64,000 nt of DNA, taken from positions 1 through 64,000 of the forward strand of contig NZ_JAPNLK010000050.1 in NCBI RefSeq assembly GCF_026627505.1, in the 5' to 3' direction. A program made the position numbers and the translations under genes. The stretch comes from Streptomyces sp. H27-H5. GTDB lineage: Bacteria > Actinomycetota > Actinomycetes > Streptomycetales > Streptomycetaceae. Positions 35,009 to 44,675 of the stretch are shown here, one piece after another. The notes beneath the pieces were generated by a model. That model worked only from the letters and a program-made list of their open reading frames with translations, did not search any database and was not told where the DNA came from. The number at the start of each line of letters is the position of its first letter. Position 1 is the first letter of the stretch.

Positions 35009-36124
35009 CTACTTCTGCCGCTTGTAGAACGGCAGCGCCACGACCTCGTACGGCTCATGCGTACCGCGAATGTCCACGCCGACACCGGAGGTGCCGGGCG
35101 CGGCGTGCGCCGCGTCCACGTACGCCATCGCGATCGGCTTGCCCAGCGTCGGCGACGGGGCGCCCGAGGTGACCTCTCCGACGACCTGCCCGTCCGCGAC
35201 GACCGGGAACCCGGCGCGCGGGACCCGGCGGCCCTCGGCGATCAGGCCGACCAGCTTGCGCGGCGGGTTGTCGGCGGCGCGCTCGGCGGCGGCCTCCAGC
35301 GCCTTGCGGCCGACGAAGTCCACCTCCTTCTCGAACTTCACGACCCGGCCCAGACCCGCGTCGAACGGGGTGAGGGAGGTGGTCAGCTCGTGCCCGTACA
35401 GCGGCATGCCCGCCTCCAGGCGCAGGGTGTCGCGGCAGGAGAGACCGGCCGGGACCAGGCCGACGCCCGCGCCCGCCTCGGTCAGCGCCTGCCACAGCTC
35501 CACCGCGTGCTCCGGGGAGACGAACAGCTCGAAGCCGTCCTCGCCGGTGTAGCCCGTCCGCGCGATCAGCGCGGGAACCCCGGCCACCGTGCCCGGCAGG
35601 CCGGCGTAGTACTTCAGGCCGTCCAGGTCGGCGTCGGTCAGCGACTTCAGGATGCCGGGGGACTCCGGGCCCTGCACGGCGATCAGCGCGTACGCGTCGC
35701 GGTCGTCACGGACCTCGGCGTCGAAGCCCGCGGCCCGCTCGGTGATCGCGTCCAGGACGACCTGGGCGTTGGAGGCGTTGGCGACGACCATGTACTCGGT
35801 CTCGCCCAGGCGGTAGACGATCAGGTCGTCCAGGATCCCGCCGTCCTCCTGACAGATGTGCGTGTAGCGGGCGCGGCCGACGCCGACGGTCGAGATGTTG
35901 CCGACCAGCGCGTAGTCGAGGACCTTCACGGCCTCGGGGCCGGTCAGGGTGATCTCGCCCATGTGGGAGAGATCGAAGAGACCGGCCTTGGTGCGCACGG
36001 CGTTGTGCTCGTCGCGCTCACTGGCGTAGCGCAGCGGCATGTCCCAGCCCGCGAAGTCGGTCATGGTCGCACCGAGCGAGCGGTGCAGCGCGTCGAGGGC
36101 GGTCAGACGGGGGGCAGTGCTCAT
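35009..36124 (-). CDS. gcvT: Glycine cleavage system T protein (aminomethyltransferase)
   Basis: 371 residues from ATG 36124 (STAPRLTALDALHRSLGA). Family motifs: FAGWDMPLRY, FDLSHMGEI, a nucleotide/THF-binding GYTGEDGFEL and CRDTLRLEAGMPLYGHEL. It releases ammonia from the aminomethyl-lipoyl group and makes 5,10-methylene-THF. First gene of the operon and directly downstream of the tandem glycine riboswitch, so its expression should rise with glycine. A 111-bp gap separates it from gcvH. Confidence 0.96.
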   Translation of the reverse strand: MSTAPRLTALDALHRSLGATMTDFAGWDMPLRYASERDEHNAVRTKAGLFDLSHMGEITLTGPEAVKVLDYALVGNISTVGVGRARYTHICQEDGGILDDLIVYRLGETEYMVVANASNAQVVLDAITERAAGFDAEVRDDRDAYALIAVQGPESPGILKSLTDADLDGLKYYAGLPGTVAGVPALIARTGYTGEDGFELFVSPEHAVELWQALTEAGAGVGLVPAGLSCRDTLRLEAGMPLYGHELTTSLTPFDAGLGRVVKFEKEVDFVGRKALEAAAERAADNPPRKLVGLIAEGRRVPRAGFPVVADGQVVGEVTSGAPSPTLGKPIAMAYVDAAHAAPGTSGVGVDIRGTHEPYEVVALPFYKRQK

Positions 36125-36159
36125 GGGTGTGGCTCCCGGGTCCCAGGGCATGACATGAC

Positions 36160-36412
36160 GAGGACGATCCTCCCCATCTGTCATCGGAACCTGAGAGGTT
36201 CGCCGAGAGTTCCCGCGCAAACGGGGCGCGTCGTCGACTTGCACCTTGGGTGGAGCGCACGCCGTTGCCGTCGGGGACGGCGGACGCGGCTCGCTTTTCA
36301 GATCTGCCTCATCCACGCGGTACGGGGCCTGAGAGATTCAAGGGAGGGACTTGCTCCTTCGGCGCCCGGGCACGGCCTCACGGCCTGCCGGGACTCTCCC
36401 GCGCGGATTCAA
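36160..36412 (-). ncRNA. Tandem glycine riboswitch
   Basis: Two aptamers face the gcvT start on the minus strand. The first (about 36312-36412) has GCGGGAGAGTCCCGGCAGG, the GCGCCGAAGGAGCAA core and CTTGAATCTCTCAGG. The second (about 36165-36300) has ACCCAAGGTGCAAGT and GAACCTCTCAGGTTCC...TGACAGATGGGGAGG. This two-aptamer arrangement is the classic cooperative, ON-type glycine sensor that turns on glycine cleavage genes. Confidence 0.95.
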
Positions 36413-36610
36413 GCGGCCGGTATGCAGTTGGTGTCCAGATGGCGCACATCATTGCACGCGACGGCCCGCGACGGGCGTGCGGGCCCGAAAGACCGTGCGT
36501 GACCGTGACCGGGCCCGAGCGGGCCCCCGGAACCGGGCATGCCGGATTACCGTCTCTTTACACTCAGTGGGCAAGGGTCCTTGCGACCCGATTCGGGGGA
36601 GGCGATCACT

Positions 36611-37297
36611 GTGGCGGTGCGGAGATTCGGAGTGCTGACGACGACGGGGACCGTGACGGGAGTGCCGGCGCAGCGGGGCGCCCACGAGAGACCCGCCCGG
36701 GCCGGGAGCACGGCCGTGCGCGACCTGCGCGGCCGAGGCGCGCACGGACCGCGCGGGCTCGACTTCGCCGACGGGGACATCGTCGTGGTGTCCGGCCTGC
36801 CCGGCGGCGGCAAGAGCACGCTGATCAAGCGGGCCGCGGCCGGCGGCATCGACTCCCAGGACACCCGCGAGCGCTGGGAGCGGCGCATGCCGCACGCGCT
36901 GCCCTACGCGGTCTACCGGCCGCTGGTCCGCGTCGCGCACTACTGGGGCCTGTGGCGGACCGTGCGCTCCGGGGCCTCCGTCGTGGTCCACGACTGCGGC
37001 ACCCAGACCTGGGTGCGGGGACTGCTCGCCGGGTTCGCCCGGCGCCGGAACCGGTCCCTGCACCTGCTGCTCCTCGACACCACCCCGCAGGAGGCCCTGG
37101 CCGGGCAGGAGGCGCGGGGCCGGCGGGTGTCGGCGTACGCCTTCTCCCGCCACCGCGGCGCGGCGGACCGGCTCCTGCGCGACGCCGAGTCGGGCGGCCT
37201 CCCGCGCGGCTGCGCGTCGGTGGTCCTGCTGGACCGCGCCGCCGCCTCGGGCATCGCCCGCATCACCTTCGTCCCCACGCCCGCCGCCGGCGGCTGA
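36611..37297 (+). CDS. P-loop ATP-binding protein (AAA/zeta-toxin-like kinase fold)
   Basis: 228 residues from GTG 36611 (AGGCG-type site 9-10 bases upstream). A basic N-terminal 55-residue segment is followed by DIVVVSGLPGGGKSTLIKRAA (Walker A, about 65-73), a long unusual central part (RERWERRMPHALPYAVYRPLVRVAHYWGLWRTVRSGASVVVHDCGTQTWVRGL), and then a strand LHLLLLDTTPQEAL. The arrangement resembles small nucleoside- or sugar-kinase type P-loop proteins of streptomycetes; the substrate is unknown. It shares its divergent promoter region with the glycine riboswitch operon. Confidence 0.8.
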   Translation: MAVRRFGVLTTTGTVTGVPAQRGAHERPARAGSTAVRDLRGRGAHGPRGLDFADGDIVVVSGLPGGGKSTLIKRAAAGGIDSQDTRERWERRMPHALPYAVYRPLVRVAHYWGLWRTVRSGASVVVHDCGTQTWVRGLLAGFARRRNRSLHLLLLDTTPQEALAGQEARGRRVSAYAFSRHRGAADRLLRDAESGGLPRGCASVVLLDRAAASGIARITFVPTPAAGG

Positions 37298-37378
37298 GGC
37301 GCGGGCCCGGGCGAGGGGGGTCCCCGCCGACCCACTAACCTCGGCACGGCAAAGGTGGCGATGGCAGCGGAGGCGTGG

Positions 37379-38113
37379 ATGCACGGCGGCGGGTGGCCCG
37401 ACAACGAGCTGGAGCAGGTGCTCGGGGCGGCGCTGGGAGCGGCGGACGCGGGAGCGCGGATCCTGGAGGTCCTCGGCCGCAGCCGGCTCTGGGTGCCGCT
37501 GCCGGCCGGTGGCGCGCCCGACGCTGCCGACCTGACCCTGCCGACGATGCAGATCGGCGGCCAGGCGTACGTCCCCGTCTACAGCTCCGAGGCCCAGTTC
37601 CGGTTCTGCGTCGGCCCCGGCATGGACTTCGCCGTGGCCCCCGCCGTGGACTTCGCCCGCGGGCTGCCGCCGCAGATCGGCCTCGCCGTGAACCCCGAGG
37701 GGGCCGTCGGCGTCCCGCTGCCCCCGGTCGCCGTCGCGGAGCTGTGCCGCACGGGACGGACCCCGCTCGACGGACCGGCCACCGGCGGCCGCGTCCGGCT
37801 CTTCGAGCCCGACTGGCAGGACGACCCGGTGGACTTCCTCGCCGCGGCCGGCGAGGAGTTCCGTGCCACCGGCGTGGTGGCCGCGGCGCACCGCTGCCTG
37901 GCCAGCGTGGAGGGCGGGGCGCCCGAGTTGTACATCGGTGTCCGACTGGTGGGATGGGATCCCGAGTCGCGGAACGCGCCGATGGAGGCGCTCGGCCGGG
38001 CGCTGGCCCGCGTACCGGCGCCCTGGCCCGTGCAGTTGATCCTCCTGGACGCCGCCGAGGACCCGGTCACGGAGTGGATTCGTGAGCGTGTGCGCCCCTT
38101 CTACCTCCCGTAG
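37379..38113 (+). CDS. SseB-like protein
   Basis: 244 residues from ATG 37379, chosen for the GCGGAGG site 5-6 bases upstream. It has two SseB-fold domains: an N-terminal one (LWVPL ... YVPVYSSEAQFRFCVGPGMDFAV ... GLAVNPEGAVGVPL) and a C-terminal one (about 160-240). The SseB family gets its name from an E. coli protein linked to serine sensitivity; molecular function unknown. Next to the glycine and serine genes it might relate to serine, but this is only proximity. A second SseB-type gene follows. Confidence 0.85.
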   Translation: MHGGGWPDNELEQVLGAALGAADAGARILEVLGRSRLWVPLPAGGAPDAADLTLPTMQIGGQAYVPVYSSEAQFRFCVGPGMDFAVAPAVDFARGLPPQIGLAVNPEGAVGVPLPPVAVAELCRTGRTPLDGPATGGRVRLFEPDWQDDPVDFLAAAGEEFRATGVVAAAHRCLASVEGGAPELYIGVRLVGWDPESRNAPMEALGRALARVPAPWPVQLILLDAAEDPVTEWIRERVRPFYLP

Positions 38114-38199
38114 GGCCGCTTAAGCTGATTACATCTCTTGGCCCCGCTCGCGTGGCCTGGGTAACGGGTGGACGACGGGCGGACGAAGAGGGGTACCGG

Positions 38200-38940
38200 G
38201 TGAGTGCGTCAGGCACGGCCGCGGCCGGGCAGGTCGAGCACATGCTGCGCCAGGTGACTCCCGGGCGCTATGAGAGCTACGAGTCGCTTCTGCACGCCCT
38301 GGCCGAGGGCCGGCTGTGGATGTTGTTGTGGCAGGGGCAGCCGGGTTCCCCGGACGCCCAGTACGGGGGGATGGAGGTCGACGGGCTCGGATACGCGCCC
38401 TGCGTGACCTCCACGCAGGAACTGGCCGCCAGCGGCTGGAACCGCGGCTACGAGGTGGTCACCGGCCGGGACATCGCCCGCGCCCTCTACCCGGACCGCT
38501 GGGGGCTGTGGCTCAACCCGCACGCCCAGGGCGGCGGTCTCGGACTGCCGTGGGCGGACCTCCGCCGGATCGCGACGGGCCTCGACCGGATGCCCGCCGG
38601 ACCGCTGCGGCTGTCGGAGCCCGCCCTGGAGCTCCCGCAGTTCTACGGACTGCTCACCCAGCACGCGCACCGCACGCCCGCCGTCCGGTCGCTCCGCAGG
38701 GCCTGGGTGCAGCCGTCGCTCGGATCGGCGTACCTCGCCGTCGGGCTCGACCTGTACGACGCCTCCGCGCCCGCGCTGGAGTCCGTCCGGGAGATGATGC
38801 GCCAGTCGGTCGGGGCGGTCCCCGACGGCGTTCCCGTGTGCACCGTCGCGCTGGCCGACGAGCACGATCCGGTCGCGATGTGGCTGCGTTCGCAGACCCG
38901 GCCCTTCTACGACCGCGAGGGCCAGGCGCCCTCGTACTGA
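38200..38940 (+). CDS. SseB-like protein, second copy
   Basis: 246 residues from GTG 38200 (GAGGGG site about 6 bases upstream). It parallels the first copy: RYESYESLLHALAEGRLWMLLWQGQP..., GYEVVTGRDIARALYPDRWGLWLNPHA, and a C-terminal domain with YLAVGLDLYDASAPALESVREMM ... WLRSQTRPFYDRE. Both copies end in an acidic/Tyr-rich RPFY motif, supporting a shared origin. 86 bp separate the genes. Function unknown. Confidence 0.85.
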   Translation: MSASGTAAAGQVEHMLRQVTPGRYESYESLLHALAEGRLWMLLWQGQPGSPDAQYGGMEVDGLGYAPCVTSTQELAASGWNRGYEVVTGRDIARALYPDRWGLWLNPHAQGGGLGLPWADLRRIATGLDRMPAGPLRLSEPALELPQFYGLLTQHAHRTPAVRSLRRAWVQPSLGSAYLAVGLDLYDASAPALESVREMMRQSVGAVPDGVPVCTVALADEHDPVAMWLRSQTRPFYDREGQAPSY

Positions 38941-39588
38941 GGCGTTCCCCCCCGGGCCTCCGTCGGACCTCCGGCGGGGGCCTTTCGCATGCCCGCTCCC
39001 CGGCTCTCGTGCGGACGGCCCGATCGGCCCCTCCAGGCCTCCCGTCAGGCCGTCCTTGTCCGCCGGGGGCCTCGGACGGCCCGCGCGGCGCCGCCGTCCG
39101 GACGGCGGAACGGGCGCCCGGGGAACGCCTCGGGCCGCCGCCGGCCACCGCCCCCGGGCAACCTTCGGCTTGTCCTGATTTCATCGGTCTTGTGGGGCCA
39201 AAAGGCATGCGAGTCTTGCGAGTTGGGCGCCATGTCCGGTTCCGTACCGAACAGGCGGTCTTGCTCCGCTGAGACGCGAGTGAAGTCCGGATAACGGGTA
39301 CCGGGACGTCAGATCACGTTTGCGCATCCATTCATCTGCGGGTCTGGCGGCTGGTCGAGCGCCCGATGAAGACTCCCCACCCAAGAGCCGATCAGTCCTC
39401 CGGGACGCGGTTCGGTTCGTTGACTGCACCTGTTGTTTCGCACGGCACTTTCGCAGCACTTCCCGCACTTCCTGCACCTCACACGCGTTCCGCGTGTCCA
39501 CGCACTCCGAGCGCCACTCCGCACCAACGCCGCCACAGCGGCGGGCATGGGCCGGCACACCCGTCGGCCGAGAGGGGTCCCCACCACG
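38941..39588. other. 648-bp gap upstream of the peptide ABC transporter
   Basis: No gene supported. The first 250 bp are very G+C-rich; a weak hairpin (38947-38986) may end the SseB gene. The second half is less G+C-rich and is a likely promoter region: it holds a perfect palindrome ACACGCG-TTC-CGCGTGT (39481-39497) and repeated GCACTT/TGCACC words at 39440-39480, which could be regulator sites for the importer. Confidence 0.6.
39481..39497. promoter_or_regulatory. Perfect palindrome, possible operator
   Basis: 7-bp arms ACACGCG and CGCGTGT with a 3-base spacer, 92 bp upstream of the first transporter gene. Regulator unknown. Confidence 0.4.
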
Positions 39589-40581
39589 ATGACGGCACCA
39601 CTGCATGACACGGACGCGGAAACACCCGCACCCGTGTCCGTAGCCGACGTCCCTGCCAAGGCCATCGAAGGCCGCTCGCCCGGCCGCATCGCCTGGATGC
39701 GGCTCAAGCGCGACAAGGTCGCGCTGACCGGCGGCGTGGTCGTGATCCTCCTGATCCTGGTGGCCGTCTTCGCGCCGCTGATCGTGAGCCTGCTGGGCCA
39801 TCCGCCCAACGAGTTCCACGAAGACATGCTCGACCCGGACTTCGGGACGCCGCTCGGTTCGTTCGGCGGCATGAGCTCCGACTTCCTGCTGGGCGTCGAA
39901 CCCACCAACGGGCGCGACGTGTTCAGCCGGATCGTCTACGGCGCCCGCATCTCCCTGGTCGTCGCCTTCCTCGCGGCCTTCGTCTCGGTGATCCTCGGCA
40001 GCCTGCTCGGCGCGCTCGCCGGGTTCCTCGGCGGCTGGGTCGACGGCGTCATCAGCCGCACGATGGACCTGCTGCTGGCCTTCCCGCAGCTGCTGTTCAC
40101 CATCGCCCTCGTGTCCGTGGTCCCCAACTCCCTCTGGGGGTTCGAGGGTTCGGGCGTCCGGATGGGCGTGCTGGTCGTCGTCATCGGCTTCTTCGGCTGG
40201 CCGTACATCGGCCGCATCGTCCGAGGACAGACGATCTCCCTGCGTGAACGCGAATACGTCGAGGCCGCGCGCAGCCTCGGGGCGGGTCGCGGCTACATCC
40301 TGATCAAGGAGCTGCTGCCCAACCTGGTCGCGCCGATCCTCGTCTACTCGACGCTGATCATCCCGACCAACATCCTGACGGAGGCGGCCCTCAGCTTCCT
40401 CGGTGCCGGCGTCAAGCCGCCCACCGCCTCCTGGGGCAAGATGCTGTCCGACGCCGTCCCCATCTACCAGGACGACCCCATGTACATGGTGGTCCCGGGC
40501 CTCACGATCTTCATCACCGTCCTGGCGTTCAACCTCTTCGGGGACGGGCTGCGCGACGCACTCGACCCCAAGGGCAGCTGA
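39589..40581 (+). CDS. Peptide ABC transporter permease (DppC/OppC-type)
   Basis: 330 residues from ATG 39589 (GAGGGG site). A cytoplasmic N-terminus with RSPGRIAWMRLKRDKVAL is typical of OppC; six transmembrane helices follow, and the EAA loop reads EYVEAARSLGAGRGYILIKELLPNL. It is a subunit of a dipeptide/oligopeptide importer. In this locus it is the first gene, followed by the substrate-binding protein, DppB, DppD and DppF. Confidence 0.92.
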   Translation: MTAPLHDTDAETPAPVSVADVPAKAIEGRSPGRIAWMRLKRDKVALTGGVVVILLILVAVFAPLIVSLLGHPPNEFHEDMLDPDFGTPLGSFGGMSSDFLLGVEPTNGRDVFSRIVYGARISLVVAFLAAFVSVILGSLLGALAGFLGGWVDGVISRTMDLLLAFPQLLFTIALVSVVPNSLWGFEGSGVRMGVLVVVIGFFGWPYIGRIVRGQTISLREREYVEAARSLGAGRGYILIKELLPNLVAPILVYSTLIIPTNILTEAALSFLGAGVKPPTASWGKMLSDAVPIYQDDPMYMVVPGLTIFITVLAFNLFGDGLRDALDPKGS

Positions 40582-40621
40582 ACCGCTTCTTCGATTCACC
40601 ACCTATGGAGGTTGGACAACC

Positions 40622-42382
40622 GTGATCCGCAGAAAGCAGGCACTCGCGATCACCGCCGTGGTCGCCGCCTTGTCGATGACCGCCGCGTGTGGCGGTGGCA
40701 AGGACGAGGGCAAGAAGTCCGAGGGCGCGAACGACAAGGGCTACAGCGGTGCCTCCACGGCCCTGGTGAACGCCTCGGACGCCAAGGGCGGTGAGCTCAA
40801 GCTCTGGTCGCCGCAGGACGTCGACTACCTCGACCCGGCGCGCGCCTACTACGGCTTCGTGTGGAACCTGCAGCGCCTCTACGTCCGCCAGCTCTTCGCG
40901 TACGACAGCAAGCCGGGCGCCGCGGGCACCAAGCTGGTCCCGGACCTCGCCGAGGCCGCGCCGGTCCTGAGCAACGACGGCAAGACGTACACCGTCAAGA
41001 TCAAGGACGGCGTGAAGTTCGAGGACGGCACGCCGATCACCTCGAAGGACTTCAAGTACGGCATCGAGCGCGTCTTCGCGCAGGACGTGCTGTCCGGCGG
41101 CCCGACGTACCTGGTCGACCTGCTCGACCAGGGCCAGAAGTACCCCGGCCCGTACAAGGACACCGACCCGAACAAGCTGGGTCTGAAGTCGGTCCAGACG
41201 CCGGACGACAAGACGATCGTCTTCAACCTGGCCAGCGCCAACTCGGACTTCAACTACCTGCTGGCGATGCCGTCCTCCTCGCCCGTCCCGGCGGCCAAGG
41301 ACCAGGGCGCGGGCTACACCAACAAGCCCGTCTCCACCGGTCCTTACAAGGTCGAGAGCTTCACCGCGGGCAAGGGCGCCACCTTCGTCCGCAACGAGAA
41401 CTGGGACCCGAAGACGGACACGATCCGCAAGGGTCTGCCGGACAAGGTCAGCTTCACGGTCACGACCAACCCGGACGACATGGACCAGCGCCTGCTCTCC
41501 GGCGACATCGACCTCGCCGTCGACGGCACCGGTGTCCAGCAGGCCGCGAAGAACAAGATCCTCAAGGACGCGAACCTCAAGAAGAACGCGGACAACCCGT
41601 TCACGGGCTACATCCGCTACTTCGCCTTCCCGCAGACGGTCGCGCCGTTCGAGAACATCGAGTGCCGCAAGGCCGTCATCTACGCGGCCGACCCGAAGTC
41701 GCTCCAGAACGCCCGCGGTGGCCCGACCAGCGGTGACCTCGGCGCGAACATGCTGCCGCCCGGCATCCCCGGCTCGGACAAGTCCTTCGACCCGTGGGGC
41801 CTGACCGCCGGCAAGGCGCAGGAGCAGAAGGCCAAGGACGCGCTCAAGGCCTGTGGCAAGCCCGACGGGTTCGAGACCACCATCGCGGTCCGCAACAACC
41901 GCGCCCCCGAGGTCAAGACCGCCGAGTCCCTCCAGGCCTCGCTCGCCAAGGTCGGCATCAAGGCCACGATCGACCAGTACGACGGCAAGCTCTCCTCCTC
42001 CACGATCGGTTCGCCCGAGAACGTGAAGAAGAAGAACTACGGCATCATCGTCATGGGCTGGGGCGCCGACTACAACTCCGGCTCGGGCTTCCTCCAGCCC
42101 CTGGTCGACGGCTCGTTCATCCTGCCGAACGGCAACAACAACTACACGATGCTGGACGACCCCGAGGTCAACGGCCTGTTCGACAAGGCCGCGAACGCCG
42201 CCACCCCGGACGCCGCCGCTCCGTTCTACACGGACATCAACAAGAAGATCATGGAGAAGGCGCTCTACCTCCCGATCAACTTCGACAAGGCGCTCATCTA
42301 CCACAACCCGCGCCTGACGAACGTCTACTTCAACGACTCGATGGGCCGCATCGACCTCGCTGTCCTGGGCGTCGCCAAGTAG
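40622..42382 (+). CDS. Peptide ABC transporter substrate-binding lipoprotein (DppA/OppA-type)
   Basis: 586 residues from GTG 40622 (GGAGG about 10 bases upstream). Signal peptide ends in lipobox TAAC, Cys near residue 21. The rest is a SBP_bac_5 fold: LVPDLAEAAPVLSNDGKTYTVKIKDGVKFEDGTPITSKDFKYGIERVF, FNPFG-like, and the closing cluster GADYNSGSGFLQPLVDGSF ... NYTMLDDPEVNGLFDKA. It binds peptides outside the membrane and delivers them to the two permeases. Two mRNA hairpins directly follow, which may stabilise this transcript part for higher SBP output. Confidence 0.93.
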   Translation: MIRRKQALAITAVVAALSMTAACGGGKDEGKKSEGANDKGYSGASTALVNASDAKGGELKLWSPQDVDYLDPARAYYGFVWNLQRLYVRQLFAYDSKPGAAGTKLVPDLAEAAPVLSNDGKTYTVKIKDGVKFEDGTPITSKDFKYGIERVFAQDVLSGGPTYLVDLLDQGQKYPGPYKDTDPNKLGLKSVQTPDDKTIVFNLASANSDFNYLLAMPSSSPVPAAKDQGAGYTNKPVSTGPYKVESFTAGKGATFVRNENWDPKTDTIRKGLPDKVSFTVTTNPDDMDQRLLSGDIDLAVDGTGVQQAAKNKILKDANLKKNADNPFTGYIRYFAFPQTVAPFENIECRKAVIYAADPKSLQNARGGPTSGDLGANMLPPGIPGSDKSFDPWGLTAGKAQEQKAKDALKACGKPDGFETTIAVRNNRAPEVKTAESLQASLAKVGIKATIDQYDGKLSSSTIGSPENVKKKNYGIIVMGWGADYNSGSGFLQPLVDGSFILPNGNNNYTMLDDPEVNGLFDKAANAATPDAAAPFYTDINKKIMEKALYLPINFDKALIYHNPRLTNVYFNDSMGRIDLAVLGVAK

Positions 42383-42395
42383 TCGTCCGACCGTC

Positions 42396-42421
42396 CGGCG
42401 GCCGCTCCACCGCGGCCGCCG
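42396..42421 (+). terminator. mRNA hairpin after the binding-protein gene (partial terminator or stabiliser)
   Basis: Perfect 10-bp arms CGGCGGCCGC (42396-42405) and GCGGCCGCCG (42412-42421), loop TCCACC, starting 14 bases after the stop. No T run. Confidence 0.65.
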
Positions 42422-42502
42422 GGCACCAGCAGGCCAGCAATTCGTAAGTAAGTGCCTTCACCGCACATGCGCTAGTCCGAAGGGCAGGTGAAGGCCGCAG
42501 GC

Positions 42503-42537
42503 GGCGGCTGTCGTCCCCACAAGGGGCGGCAGCCGCC
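42503..42537 (+). other. Second mRNA hairpin before the DppB gene
   Basis: 42503-42518 pairs with 42523-42537 (one G-U pair and one bulge), loop ACAA. It ends 21 bases before the GTG of the DppB-type gene and could also cover its ribosome site. Confidence 0.5.
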
Positions 42538-42558
42538 CGCCCCGGGCGGCCGACTGCA

Positions 42559-43556
<998 letters not shown>

Positions 43557-43560
<4 letters not shown>

Positions 43561-44675
43561 CCGAGAACCCCGCCGTTTCCACCGGCACCTCCGGCGAGCC
43601 CGCGTTCGTCCCCGAGCAGGCCAAGGGGGAGACCCGCGCCGGCGACTCCTTCCTCTCCGTACGCGACCTCAAGGTCCACTTCCCGACCGACGACGGCCTC
43701 GTCAAGTCCGTCGACGGGCTCTCCTTCGACCTGGAGCGCGGCAAGACGCTCGGCATCGTCGGCGAGTCCGGCTCGGGCAAGTCGGTGACCTCGCTGGCCA
43801 TCATGGGCCTGCACCGCACCGGCAACGCCCGCAGCCGCCCGCACATCTCCGGGCAGGTCGTGCTCGACGGCGAGGACCTGGTCCAGGCCGACGCCGACCA
43901 CGTGCGCAAGCTCCGCGGGCACAAGATGGCGATGGTCTTCCAGGACCCGCTGTCCGCGATGCACCCGTACTACTCGGTCGGCAAGCAGATCGTCGAGGCC
44001 TACCGGACCCACCACGACGTCGACAAGAAGACGGCCCGCAAGCGGGCCGTCGAGATGCTCGACCGGGTCGGCATCCCGGAGCCCCACCGGCGCGTGGACG
44101 CGTACCCCCACGAGTTCTCCGGTGGCATGCGCCAGCGCGCGATGATCGCCATGGCGCTGGTCAACAACCCCGAACTGCTCATCGCGGACGAGCCCACCAC
44201 CGCCCTGGACGTCACCGTCCAGGCGCAGATCCTGGACCTCATCCGCGACCTGCAGAAGGAGTTCGGCTCCGCGGTCATCATGATCACGCACGACCTCGGC
44301 GTGGTCGCCGAGATGGCCGACGACATCCTCGTGATGTACGGAGGCCGGTGCGTCGAGCGCGGCACCGCGGAGAAGGTCTTCTACGGCCCGCGGCACCCCT
44401 ACACCTGGGGGCTGCTCGGCTCGATGCCGCGCATCGACCGCGACCAGACCGAGCGGCTGATCCCGGTGAAGGGCTCGCCGCCCAGCCTCATCAACATCCC
44501 GAGCGGCTGCGCGTTCAACCCCCGGTGCCCCTACGCCGACGTACCCAAGGGCGGCATCACCCGCACCCAGCGCCCCGAGCTGACCGAGGACGACAGCCGG
44601 CACTGGTCCGCCTGCCACATGTCGCAGGAGGAGCGGACCCGGATCTGGACCGAAGAGATTGCGCCGAAGCTGTGA
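43557..44675 (+). CDS. Peptide ABC transporter ATP-binding protein (DppD/OppD-type)
   Basis: 372 residues from GTG 43557. Walker A GESGSGKSVTS, signature FSGGMRQR, Walker B LLIADEPTTALD, H-loop THDLG. The C-terminal oligopeptide extension has Cys in CAFNPRCPYAD and CHM near the end, the oligo_HPN motif that holds an Fe-S or metal site in OppD/DppD. Pairs with the next ATPase; the stop and GTG of the next gene overlap by 4 bases. Confidence 0.93.
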
